Assembly: GCA_045531965.1 (NCBI GenBank)
Contig: JAZSFA010000017.1
Coordinates: 17,166-81,165, forward strand
DNA: 64,000 bases
Reading direction: 5' to 3'
From: CAMEON01 sp045531965
GTDB taxonomy: Bacteria > Bacillota > Clostridia > Oscillospirales > CAG-272
Below, in pieces: positions 25,663 through 35,700 of the stretch (position 1 is its first letter; every line of letters starts with the position of its first letter). A program made the translations under genes and the position numbers. Under the pieces are notes generated by a model, which was not told the DNA's origin, ran no database searches, and saw only the letters and a program-made list of their open reading frames with translations.

Positions 25663-27666
25663 TCAAATATCCAAGTTTTCCGCAAACTTTGCATTCTGCT
25701 CAATGAAGGCTTTTCGGGGCTCAACCTTATCGCCCATAAGCAGAGAAAAGATCTCGTCACAGACCATGGCATCTTGAATGGTTACACGAAGCAAAGTTCT
25801 GTTGGCAGGATCCATGGTGGTTTCCTTGAGCTGGTCGGGGTTCATCTCACCAAGACCCTTATATCGGTCAGCTTCAATATTCACACCACCCATTTCTGCA
25901 ATGATCTGATCTCTTTCCTCATCAGTGTAAGCATAGCGAACGTCTTTTGGATTTTTGTTATTCTTCTTATGAATTTTGTAAAGCGGAGGCTGTGCAAAAT
26001 AGACGTGTCCCTCTTCGATGAGCTTACGCATATGGCGGAACAGGAAGGTCAAAATCAAAACACGGATATGAGAGCCGTCTACGTCGGCATCCGCCATGAT
26101 GATGATCTTGCCGTAGCGAAGCTTTGCCATGTCAAATTCCTCGCCTATACCGCAACCAATAGCTTGGATGATGGGTAGCAGAGAGGGATTGGTATAAACC
26201 TTGTCCAAACGGGTCTTCTCCACGTTCAGAACCTTACCGCGCAAAGGCAAGATAGCCTGGAAACGGGAATTACGACCCTGCTTGGCGGAGCCGCCTGCGG
26301 AGTCACCCTCCACCAGATACAGCTCGGTCAGCTCAGGGCTCTTTTCCTGACAATCGGCCAGCTTACCGGGAAGCGACGAGCCGCCCTCCAGCGCGCCCTT
26401 TCGGGTAGCCTCACGGGCTTTTCTGGCAGCCTCGCGGGCACGGGACGCGGCCAGAGCCTTATCAATGATGGCGCGACCCACGGAGGGATTCTCTTCAAAA
26501 TATTCAGCCAACTTAGAGGTGACGGTAGACTCAACGAGAGTTCTCATTTCGGAGTTACCCAGCTTTGCCTTAGTCTGGCTTTCGAACTGAGCGTTCTCCA
26601 GCTTGACGGACACGATGGCGCAAAGACCCTCACGCACGTCTTCGCCTGACAGGTTCTTGTCTCGCTCTTTGAGGATACCCGCTTTGTGACCGTATTCGTT
26701 GATGGCGCGGGTGAGACCCGAACGGAAGCCGGTCTCGTGTGTACCGCCTTCGATGGTATTCATATTGTTTGCGAAAGTTCTGACGTTCTCCTCATAGCTA
26801 TCGTTGTACTGAAGTGCGATTTCGGCAATACCGGTGCCCTTTTCGCCCTTCATATAGATCACATCCTTGTGAATGGGATCTGCATGACGATGTTCGGTCA
26901 GATATTCCACAAAGCTACGAATACCGCCTTCAAAGCACATATCCGTTACCAGAGGCTCCCAAACCTCACCCTCGGGCAGAGGTTCCTTGGGCGGTCTCAT
27001 GTCCGTCAGAACAATTCGTACGCCGCCATTAAGGAAGGATTGCTCTCTCATGCGGTTTAAAAGAGTATGATATTCAAAAACCGTTTCCTCAAAAATGGTG
27101 GGATCAGGCTTAAATGTTACCTTAACACCGTGCTGACGATCGGCAGGCGCGGGACCTTCATTTTTGAAAGGACGAGCCACCATGCCACGTTCAAAGCGTT
27201 CTGTGTATCGGATACCGTCCACAGTATCCTCAAGTTCTACCCATTCAGACAACGCATTGACCACCGACGCACCCACACCGTGGAGACCGCCCGCGATCTT
27301 ATATCCGCCACCGCCGAATTTACCGCCGGCGTGGAGAATCGTATAAACTACCTCAGGGGTAGGGATTCCCTCCTTAGGATGAATACCTGCCGGTATGCCT
27401 CGACCGTTATCGGTAACGGTCACACTGTTATCAGGGTTAATGATGACCTCAATCTTATCACAATGCCCTGCCAGTGCCTCGTCAATGGAGTTGTCCACAA
27501 TCTCATACACCAGGTGGTGTAAGCCGCGGATAGAAGTGGTACCGATATACATACCGGGACGCTTCCGCACAGCCTCCAAGCCCTCAAGCACCTGTATCTG
27601 ATTCTCATCATATACCGTTTCTTGCTCCTCGACTTGGTTCAACATTTCAATGTCCTTGTCTGCCAT
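25663..27666 (-). CDS. gyrB: DNA gyrase subunit B
   Basis: The 667-residue ATPase subunit of gyrase. Visible: GHKL ATP site (EIVDNSIDEA, TDNGRGIP, GLHGVGASVVNALS), the TOPRIM domain (LVEGDSAGGSAKQGR, PLRGKVLNVEK, ADADVDGSHI) and the C-terminal GyrB domain (RYKGLGEMNPDQL). Length is slightly above the usual 640. It lies downstream of remB as in many Bacillota, while gyrA is separated by mreC and mreD. Confidence 0.97.
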   Translation of the reverse strand: MADKDIEMLNQVEEQETVYDENQIQVLEGLEAVRKRPGMYIGTTSIRGLHHLVYEIVDNSIDEALAGHCDKIEVIINPDNSVTVTDNGRGIPAGIHPKEGIPTPEVVYTILHAGGKFGGGGYKIAGGLHGVGASVVNALSEWVELEDTVDGIRYTERFERGMVARPFKNEGPAPADRQHGVKVTFKPDPTIFEETVFEYHTLLNRMREQSFLNGGVRIVLTDMRPPKEPLPEGEVWEPLVTDMCFEGGIRSFVEYLTEHRHADPIHKDVIYMKGEKGTGIAEIALQYNDSYEENVRTFANNMNTIEGGTHETGFRSGLTRAINEYGHKAGILKERDKNLSGEDVREGLCAIVSVKLENAQFESQTKAKLGNSEMRTLVESTVTSKLAEYFEENPSVGRAIIDKALAASRAREAARKAREATRKGALEGGSSLPGKLADCQEKSPELTELYLVEGDSAGGSAKQGRNSRFQAILPLRGKVLNVEKTRLDKVYTNPSLLPIIQAIGCGIGEEFDMAKLRYGKIIIMADADVDGSHIRVLILTFLFRHMRKLIEEGHVYFAQPPLYKIHKKNNKNPKDVRYAYTDEERDQIIAEMGGVNIEADRYKGLGEMNPDQLKETTMDPANRTLLRVTIQDAMVCDEIFSLLMGDKVEPRKAFIEQNAKFAENLDI

Positions 27667-27730
27667 GTTTGTATTTCCTTTTCTTTAATCTTTATACGAA
27701 CTATATACGTGAAAGCACTTGTCTTTCTTT

Positions 27731-28006
27731 CTATACTTGGGAATAATCCCCTCCGTCAAACCTTCCGATCAATGCAGATGTGGAAAGCTGAGAAAAGCAG
27801 ATTTTATTTTGTCCATCCTTTGGGTCACGATATAGTACAAAGGATTTCGGAATTTCTTCTTCATTAGCGGCAGAAACCAAATGATTTTTTTCTGCCTCAG
27901 ACAAATATTTACGTGTGATTTTAGACGTGGTGGTTCGGTCCATATCAAAAATACCTATGATATCTTTTTGTCTGATATTTTTTTGATTTCCTATATGAAG
28001 ATACAT
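27731..28006 (-). CDS. remB: RemB-like extracellular matrix regulator (DUF370)
   Basis: A 91-residue protein of the DUF370 family. It starts MYLHIGNQ, the typical beginning of RemB, encoded between recF and gyrB as in Bacillus subtilis, where the paralogue RemA activates matrix genes. The N-terminal half (KNIRQKDIIGIFDMD) is the conserved core; the tail is divergent. The ATG at 28006 has GAGAGG seven bases upstream, better than the ATG at 28012 that overlaps the recF stop. Confidence 0.82.
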   Translation of the reverse strand: MYLHIGNQKNIRQKDIIGIFDMDRTTTSKITRKYLSEAEKNHLVSAANEEEIPKSFVLYRDPKDGQNKICFSQLSTSALIGRFDGGDYSQV

Positions 28007-28008
28007 AA

Positions 28009-29178
28009 TCATACCTCTCTCGGTTGATAGGTACCTTGGTCTACCAAAATATGACGCACACGGTTGGTACCAAAATCAGCAGCATCAGGATCGCAGGCGG
28101 TCATGATGACCTGCCGTCCCGTCATTTCACTGACCAGATACTCCCTTCGATGAGCGTCCAACTCAGACAGCACGTCATCAAAGAGGAATACAGGCATTTC
28201 ACCACTAAATTCTTTAGCAGAGACCCATCCTTCCGCCAGTTTCATAGCCAATGCCAATGAGCGTTGTTGCCCTTGTGAGGCATATAAACGAGCAGGACGG
28301 CCGTTCAGCGTAATTCTCACGTCATCTCTATGAATGCCATACAGAGTGCCTCCTGTGGCAATTTCTCGGTCATGATGGGACGACATCAAATGGCGATAGC
28401 GCTCTAAAGCCATTTCCTCTGTCAATTTATCCAAGGATTCTGTCAAACCTTCCTTGGACATCCATTCCATGCCCAGCGTTGGTGTATACGTGAGTTGCGG
28501 AATTTCATTTTCATCTTCGTATTTTCCCATCATTGCCTTAAAATAGATACGAACTTGCTCATTGATAGCTTTCATATATTCGTACCTCTTGATGGTAAGG
28601 AAAGCCGCTTCTCTTGCCAGCTGTTCCGACCACATCGGCTCCGTGGCATCGAAAACAGCCCTTTGTTCAGTGGCTGTTTTTAAAAGTGCATTTCGCTCTT
28701 TCAAAATATGATTGTAACGCTGCAATGATTTAAGATAAGCCGGTCTGAGCTGTGATAGCGCCACATTCATGTAACTACGCCTCAGATCAGGTCCACCTTG
28801 AATCAACGACAAATGCTCGGGGCAAAACAACACCACGCGAAAAACCCCCATCATATCTGAAAGCTTATCTACTTTAACACCGTTATGGGTCATCACCCGT
28901 TTGGATTTTCCGCCAAACATCTGCACCGAAAGCATCTGATCCCGAAGGCTATCAGAAAAAGTATTTTCTATGATTGCCGTTGTACAGTCATGGCGGATCA
29001 GTTCTGCTTCCCTGGCAGGTCTGAAGCTCTTCCCCAAAGCCGTATAGTAAATTGCTTCCAAAAGATTGGTTTTTCCTTGCGCGTTGTTACCGAACAAAAG
29101 ATTGACGTGGGGAGTAAAATCCACTTCACACGTTTGAATGTTACGGAAGTTTTTTATTTGTATTTTTTTACATATCAT
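28009..29178 (-). CDS. recF: DNA replication and repair protein RecF
   Basis: A 389-residue SMC-like ATPase that loads RecA at gaps. Walker A is GNNAQGKT (about 30-37), the signature-like region is LYASQGQQRSLALAMKLAE, and Walker B is VFLFDDVLSELD with the D-loop. It is directly after dnaN; the small S4-domain gene (yaaA/rlbA) that often lies between them is missing here. It ends just before remB. Confidence 0.96.
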   Translation of the reverse strand: MICKKIQIKNFRNIQTCEVDFTPHVNLLFGNNAQGKTNLLEAIYYTALGKSFRPAREAELIRHDCTTAIIENTFSDSLRDQMLSVQMFGGKSKRVMTHNGVKVDKLSDMMGVFRVVLFCPEHLSLIQGGPDLRRSYMNVALSQLRPAYLKSLQRYNHILKERNALLKTATEQRAVFDATEPMWSEQLAREAAFLTIKRYEYMKAINEQVRIYFKAMMGKYEDENEIPQLTYTPTLGMEWMSKEGLTESLDKLTEEMALERYRHLMSSHHDREIATGGTLYGIHRDDVRITLNGRPARLYASQGQQRSLALAMKLAEGWVSAKEFSGEMPVFLFDDVLSELDAHRREYLVSEMTGRQVIMTACDPDAADFGTNRVRHILVDQGTYQPREV

Positions 29179-29224
29179 GTCATAAAAACCTCCGTAAAGG
29201 ATCGTGTTTTTGAATTGTAGATCA

Positions 29225-30397
29225 TCAATCCTTCATTCTGACGGGAAGAAGCATGAAAAATTCGCTCTCCCCTTCGGTTTCCTCACTTTGAGGATCAGCG
29301 GGCTCGATATTGATACTGGTCATAGCGGAGGAAAGAGAAATTTTCACGCGCTCTGCCGTACAAGCGCGGAGACAATCCATCAGATAACGGTTGTTGAATG
29401 CAATGACAATATCGTCGCCTTCGTGCTCAATAGAAATTTCATCATAAGCACTGCCTGCTCCGGAAACAGCGGAAATTTTCAAAAGATTCCCTGCGGTTTC
29501 CAGCTTAACGTGAGAACGCCCACTACTGCCTGCCACTTTTTCTTCGGTGATCAGAGCGGTACGCTCCAAGGCAGCTAAGAAATTTTCTCTGTCTGCATAG
29601 ACCGCGATACGGTGATTTTTCAAAATAATACGGTCATAATTGATATATTCACCTTCGATCAGCTTTGAAAAGAAGATGATATTTCCCATGGAGAAAATGA
29701 TGTTTTTGCGGTTAAGATAAATCCACACATCGCCTTCCTCATCTTTTACAGCGTTGCCGAGCAGCTTATAAAGCTCGTTGATACTTCGATTAGGAACGAT
29801 GAACTGAAATTCATTCTCAGAACCTTCAATATTGCTGATTTGAGCGGAGGTTGTTCCGCAAACCGCCATCTTAAAGGAATCGCAGGATACAAGCTTCATC
29901 TGATTATCGTTGATGTGGAAATAAAGACCGTTGAGTACTACACGCTGGTCATTAACACCCATAGCAAACATACATTTGTTGATCAGCGTACGAAGATTTT
30001 TACCGGAGATTTGAAAACCGTTTTGTGATGCCAATCTTGGAATTTCCGGGAAATCGTTAGCGTTTAATGCACTCATGGTATGAGAGGACTTACCGGAAAC
30101 AATGGTAGCACAATTTCTGCTGTCAACAGTTAGCGTAATATGGCTGCCATCCATAGCGCGGACAGTTTGGCTGAATTTTGAAGCGTTGATGACAGAAGTC
30201 CCGGCTTCGATGACTTCGGCAGAAATATTGATACGAACACCTTTTTCCGTATCATAAGTAGTCAAGACACAGGATCCATCAGCATTTGCCTCAATAAGAA
30301 TACACTCTACGGCAGGAATGGTATTTTTTGTCGAGATACCCGAAAGCAGAGGAATCACGGCGGCACATATGGTTTCTTTTTCAAAAATAATTTTCAT
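29225..30397 (-). CDS. dnaN: DNA polymerase III sliding clamp (beta)
   Basis: A 390-residue clamp with the three-fold repeated beta-clamp architecture; recognisable parts are MKIIFEKETICAAVIPL at the start, the domain-2 VNDQRVVLNGLYFHI segment and the C-terminal FMLLPVRMKD. It tethers the polymerase to DNA. The gene lies downstream of dnaA, separated by an unusually long 644-bp gap that holds the probable origin. Confidence 0.96.
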   Translation of the reverse strand: MKIIFEKETICAAVIPLLSGISTKNTIPAVECILIEANADGSCVLTTYDTEKGVRINISAEVIEAGTSVINASKFSQTVRAMDGSHITLTVDSRNCATIVSGKSSHTMSALNANDFPEIPRLASQNGFQISGKNLRTLINKCMFAMGVNDQRVVLNGLYFHINDNQMKLVSCDSFKMAVCGTTSAQISNIEGSENEFQFIVPNRSINELYKLLGNAVKDEEGDVWIYLNRKNIIFSMGNIIFFSKLIEGEYINYDRIILKNHRIAVYADRENFLAALERTALITEEKVAGSSGRSHVKLETAGNLLKISAVSGAGSAYDEISIEHEGDDIVIAFNNRYLMDCLRACTAERVKISLSSAMTSINIEPADPQSEETEGESEFFMLLPVRMKD

Positions 30398-31041
30398 AAC
30401 TTCTTAAACTCCTTATCAAATTTGGATTTACAGCCTCTTTCTTATACGTATCACACGAGGCAAGGGTGATCTTTACAGTGTATGCGTGACATGGTGGCAT
30501 AAGACCGTTGTCATTCCTTGCGTCTTAAAAGAAAAAATAAAACAAAATAAAATAATTAAAATAACAGTGGTAGAAGCAGTAGGGTCTGTTGAAACTGTTG
30601 AAAACTAAAATATGTTTATGTAATAAGGTTTTTTCTTGTTTTGTTTAGATAATTTTTACTGGAAAAACGTCTTTTTTTTATGGGATAATATGTGGAAAAA
30701 TCCATTTTATTATTTAAAAATTTTATTCTGCTCTTTTTTACCTTTGACATTTTTGTCATTGTTGATTTAATTTTTGATTTTTCTGTTGAAAAATGATCTC
30801 TTAAATCGCTCTTGTGGTCTTGAAAGGTTGTTGAAAATAGACTGCGATCATTGATGAAACAACAGATTTTTCAACAGCTGAATAATAATTGATTTAAAAA
30901 ATCTATTTATCTCATAAGCATTTTGTATCGATCCATATGATTAAAAAAACAATCGCAAAAAAAGATGGATTATCAACAAAGTTATCCACAGGTTGTGGAT
31001 AACTCATGGGAAAACTCCACAAAAAGATGTGGAAAGGTTGT
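30398..31041. other. oriC: Probable oriC element between dnaA and dnaN
   Basis: This 644-bp AT-rich gap contains no gene. Near dnaA are an inverted pair of perfect DnaA boxes (30982-31002), a one-mismatch box TTATCAACA (30970-30978) and TGTGGAAA motifs at 30690 and 31028. The middle has many TGTTGAAA/TTTTCAACA elements (about 30588-30604, 30784, 30829, 30868). T- and A-rich runs (30530-30780) could unwind. The flanking replication genes, nearby parS sites and the change of gene orientation on this side support an origin. Confidence 0.75.
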
Positions 31042-32466
31042 TCAAAGTCCTTTGATTTCCTTGACCATTTCGTCCATCTCTGCACGAAAAACAGGATTTG
31101 TACGAATCTTTTTTTCCATGGAGTCGAGGGATGTATTGATAGTAGAATGGTCTCTGTTCAGAATTTTTCCAATACTGGGTTGAGATATTTCTGTGATAAC
31201 ACGGATGAGATAAATGGTGATATGTCTGGCTTGCGCGATTTCTTTTGTACGTCTTTGTCCGATAATATCGTCTTTTTTTATATTATACTTTTTATAAACC
31301 GCCGTGAAGATCTTATCCACAGTAACTTCAAAAGGTTCGTTGCCGCTGAGTATTTCAGAAATACAGCCTCTTGCCAATTCCATGGTAATATCGCAACCAG
31401 TGATAAAGCTCTTGGCTCCCAGCTTTTTGATGGCTCCTTCAATCTGCCGGATATTTGATCGGAGATTTTCTGCTAAAAAGGACAAAACATCATCCGAAAT
31501 TTTGATGTTTACCTGTTCCGCTTTTTTCTTAATGATGGCGGTGCGGAGTTCCAGATCCGGCGGCTGAACGTCAGCGATCAAACCCCATTCGAATCGGGTA
31601 ACCAAACGATCTTCCAATGTTTTGATATCTCTAGGAGGACGGTCGGACGTCAGAATAATTTGTTTGCCGTTTTCATACAGCGCGTTGAAGGTGTGGAAAA
31701 ATTCTTCCTGTGTAGAAGTTTTTCCTGCGATAAATTGAATATCGTCGATAAGCAGGACATCACAGGAGCGATATTTGTCGCGGAACTCTTTCATGGCACC
31801 GCGAGACAAGCTGTCGATCATCTGATTGGTAAAATCTTCACCCTTAATATAGATAACTTTGATATCAGGGTTGGCATCTTTCAGCTTGTTTGTTATTGCG
31901 TAAAGCATATGGGTTTTACCCAAACCGCTGGGACCGTAAACAAACAACGGATTATAGGATTGAGCGGGAAACGTTGCTACAGCAAGGCAGGCGGCGTGTG
32001 CAAATTTATTGGATGACCCAACGATGAAGTTATCAAAGGTATATTCAAAGTTAAAAGGCGGCATGGTAGAGCCGAGACGAGGTGGAATATAATTTTGTTG
32101 AGGTGCAGGCTTGTCCGCAATGTTCGGAACTTCCTTTTTTTCAGAAGCATTGACCGGTTGATGATGCATTTCTGTAGCTATATTTTGTTGAATGTTCTCG
32201 GCGTTTTTTGATTCAGTGCTGATAAAATTCACTTTAATGGGGATGCACAAAAAGCTTTCAAATTTCTTTTCAATTAGTTCTCTGTACTTTGCTCTTAATA
32301 CGGAAATATGAAAATCGGAATTTTTTGACAGTGTGATGCACTCACCGTCAAAATCAGCGACTTCAAGTGTATCAAACCAAATTTCAGCCAGATTTTGACC
32401 AATCTCGTCATAAAGATCGCCCTTGATCATATTCCATATCACTTTAATGTCATCTAATCGAGCCAT
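31042..32466 (-). CDS. dnaA: Chromosomal replication initiator DnaA
   Basis: A 474-residue AAA+ initiator. Domain I (1-80) and a variable linker (85-130) precede the ATPase with Walker A GPSGLGKT (178-185), Walker B LLIDD (238-242), sensor 1 LTSDRPP and the RLVTRFEWGL box. Domain IV (about 385-474) binds the DnaA box; RDHST (438-442) is kept but the usual GGRDHTTVxHA signature is altered (LN for GG, and INTSLDS for the VxHA part). The ATG follows GGAAGGAAA and a good promoter. Confidence 0.97.
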   Translation of the reverse strand: MARLDDIKVIWNMIKGDLYDEIGQNLAEIWFDTLEVADFDGECITLSKNSDFHISVLRAKYRELIEKKFESFLCIPIKVNFISTESKNAENIQQNIATEMHHQPVNASEKKEVPNIADKPAPQQNYIPPRLGSTMPPFNFEYTFDNFIVGSSNKFAHAACLAVATFPAQSYNPLFVYGPSGLGKTHMLYAITNKLKDANPDIKVIYIKGEDFTNQMIDSLSRGAMKEFRDKYRSCDVLLIDDIQFIAGKTSTQEEFFHTFNALYENGKQIILTSDRPPRDIKTLEDRLVTRFEWGLIADVQPPDLELRTAIIKKKAEQVNIKISDDVLSFLAENLRSNIRQIEGAIKKLGAKSFITGCDITMELARGCISEILSGNEPFEVTVDKIFTAVYKKYNIKKDDIIGQRRTKEIAQARHITIYLIRVITEISQPSIGKILNRDHSTINTSLDSMEKKIRTNPVFRAEMDEMVKEIKGL

Positions 32467-32660
32467 ACGTTTTCCTTCCCTAATATTATATATAATTAAA
32501 TATATTATATCATATTAGACGATAAAAATCAACACCGATTTAATATAAAAAAACAATTTTTAAACGTTTAAAAATAAAAAATAGGTAAAAAATATATGAA
32601 TAAAAAATATTAAAATTAAAAAAATAAAATATAATTATTAACAAATAGCAAGTTACAAAA
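32467..32660. other. Very AT-rich region upstream of dnaA
   Basis: Almost only A and T over about 190 bp, including the dnaA promoter. No perfect DnaA box is visible. It may be a duplex-unwinding region or simply a promoter flank. Confidence 0.5.
32504..32532 (-). promoter_or_regulatory. dnaA promoter
   Basis: Minus strand TTGATT (32532-32527), 17 bp, TATAAT (32509-32504), 38 bases upstream of the dnaA start. Confidence 0.8.
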
Positions 32661-32665
32661 ACAGT

Positions 32666-32702
32666 AAAAAATCCCGACAGCAGAAACTGTCGGGATTTTT
32701 TT
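32666..32702. terminator. Terminator after the pyruvate:ferredoxin oxidoreductase gene
   Basis: A stem ATCCCGACAG with CTGTCGGGAT, A/T-run extended, six-base loop. It begins 14 bases beyond the minus-strand stop and shields dnaA from read-through. Confidence 0.93.
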
Positions 32703-32716
32703 ATAGAGAAAATCTA

Positions 32717-35700
32717 TTATTCGTAGAGTTTCTTCATTCTTTCAAGTCTGTCATACTTGGCAGCGGCAGCGGCCTCAGCCTTGTTGAACAGAACCTCAGC
32801 ACGCTCGGGGTTAGAGGCAGCCAAACGAGCGTAACGGTTCTCGGACTTGATAAATGCGGTGTAGTCGCCGGTAGGCGTCTTAGAGTCCACAGAGAGCTTG
32901 TTGTTCTCGAGGGTAGGATTGTAGCGGAACAAATGCCAGTAGCCGGCATCTACTGCCTTCTTCATTTCGAGCTGGCAGTTCTGCATACCACCCTTGACAC
33001 CGTGCATCTCACAAGGAGCATAACCGATGATCAGGGAAGGACCGTTGTAGGCCTCAGCCTCGGTCAGAGCCTTCAGGAGCTGGTTCATGTCAGCGCCCAT
33101 AGCGACCTGAGCCACGTAGACATAGCCGTAAGACATGGCGATCTCAGCCAGATTCTTCTTGCTGATAGCCTTACCTGCAGCGGCAAACTGAGCGACCTGA
33201 CCGATGTTGGAGGACTTAGAAGCCTGTCCGCCGGTGTTGGAGTATACCTCGGTATCAAAGACGAAGACGTTGACGTTCTCGCCGGTAGCCAGGACGTGAT
33301 CCAAACCGCCGAAGCCGATATCGTAAGCCCAGCCGTCACCACCGAAGATCCAGATGGACTTCTTGTTCAGGTAGTCCTTCTCAGCAAGAATTGCGGGAGC
33401 AACGGGACAACCTTCGGCAGCAGCCTTCTCCAGTTCGACCACGAGAGCCTTGGTAGCAGCCTCATTAGCCTTACCGTCATCCTTAGTATCAAGGTAAGCC
33501 TGAGCAGCAGCCTTAAACTCGTCGGAAGCCTTATCAGAGTTCATCATTTCCTCAACCTTAGCAATCAGTCTCTCACGGATAGCCTTCTGACCGAGGGCGA
33601 TACCCAGACCGTGCTCAGCGTTGTCTTCAAACAAGGAGTTTGCCCAAGCGGGACCCTTGCCGGACTCGCGGTTGACAGTATAAGGAGTTGCGGGAGCAGA
33701 GCCACCCCAGATGGAGGAGCAACCGGTTGCGTTAGAAATATACATTCTCTCACCGAAGAGCTGGGTGACGAGACGGGCATAAGAAGTCTCGGCACAACCT
33801 GCACAAGAACCGGAGAACTCAAGCAGGGGCTGCTTGAACTGGGAACCCTTAACGGTGTTATTGATCAGTTCGGTCTTCTCTGAAACCTTAGCGACGCAGT
33901 AGTCGAAAGCAGCCTGCTGGTCAGCCTGAGATGCCTGAGGAACCATCTTCAGAGCATACTTGGAGGGATCGGGAGCCTGACCGGCAGCGGCAGCCTTTCT
34001 ATCAACTGCCTGGTTAGCCATACAAGCCTTCACACACAGGGTACAACCCATGCAGTCCAGAGGAGATACAGCCATGGTGAACTTGTAGGTCTTATTGACC
34101 AGTCTGGTAGCAAACTTGGAGGATTCGGGAGCTTCGGCAGCCTCTTCCTCGGTCAGAGCGAAGGGACGGATGGTGGCATGAGGGCAAACGAAGGAGCACT
34201 GATTACACTGCAAGCAGTTTTCAGGGATCCATTCAGGAACCATAACGGCAACACCGCGCTTCTCAAAGGCAGCGGAGCCCTGGGGGAAGGTACCGTCCAC
34301 GTAGTCCACGAATGCGGAAACGGGCAGGCTGTCACCCTTCATGGCGTTGACGGGGGTCACCACGTTGTTGACGAAGGCACCCAGATCGGCGCGGTCGCAG
34401 GTCTTGGCGGCGGCGGCCTCGTCGTCAGCACAGGTAGCCCAAGCAGCGGGAACGTCGATCTTAGTATAAGCACCGGCACCGGCATCGATAGCGGCATGGT
34501 TCAGATCAACAATAGCCTGACCCTTCTTGAGGTAGGACTTGGTTGCCATGTACTTCATATATTCAACAGCCTCAGCTGCGGGCAAAATAGATGCCAGAGC
34601 GAAGAATGCGGATTGAAGCACGGTGTTCTTGACCTTAGCGTTACCCAGGTCGCGAGCCAGCTTAGTAGCGTTGATGGTATAGAACTGGATATTGTTCTTG
34701 GCAATATACTGCTTTACAGCGGAAGGCAGGTTGGTATTCAATTCCTCTGCGGACCAGTTGCAGTCGAGCAGGAAGGTACCGCCGGGCTTAATGTCCTGAA
34801 CAATATCGTAACGGGAGATGTAAGCCTGGTTATGGCAAGCCACAAAGTCAGCCTTGTTGATGTAGTAAGGAGACTTGATGGGGGTGTCACCGAATCTCAG
34901 GTGGGAGATGGTGATACCGTTGGTCTTCTTGGAGTCGTACTGGAAGTAAGCCTGAATGTACTTGTCAGTATGGTCACCGATGATCTTAATGGAGTTCTTG
35001 TTAGCACCGACAGTACCGTCGCCGCCCAGACCCCAGAACTTGCAAGCCTTGGTACCGGCAGGAGCGGTGTCGGGAGCCACAGTCTCTTCGAGAGAACAAC
35101 CCGTCACGTCGTCTACGATACCAATGGTAAAGTTTGCCTTGGGCTCGTCCTTAGCCAGATTTGCAAATACGGCAAAGATAGAGGAAGGAGGCGTATCCTT
35201 GGAGCCCAAACCGTAACGACCGCCGACAACCTTCTTCTGGATACCGTGGGTAGCCAGAGCGGTAACAACGTCGAGATACAGAGGCTCACCCAGGGAGCCG
35301 GGCTCCTTGGTGCGGTCGAGGACGGCGATCTTCTCGCAGGTTGCGGGAATGGCCTCGATGAGCTTGTCAGCGCAGAAGGGACGGTACAAGCGAACCTTGA
35401 TCAGACCGACCTTTTCGCCCTGAGCCATCATGTAGTCAATGACTTCCTCTGCCACGTCGCAGATGGAGCCCATAGCGATCATGACGCGGTCTGCGTCGGG
35501 AGCGCCATAGTAGTTGAAGAGTTTGTAATCAGTGCCCAGCTTGGCGTTGACTTTATCCATATACTCCTCGACGATGGCGGGCAGAGCGTCGTAGTAGCGG
35601 TTGCAGGCTTCGCGGTTCTGGAAGAAGATATCACCGTTCTGAGCGGAGCCGCGGAGTACGGGGTGCTCGGGGTTCAGTGCACGGGAACGGAAAGCGGCTA

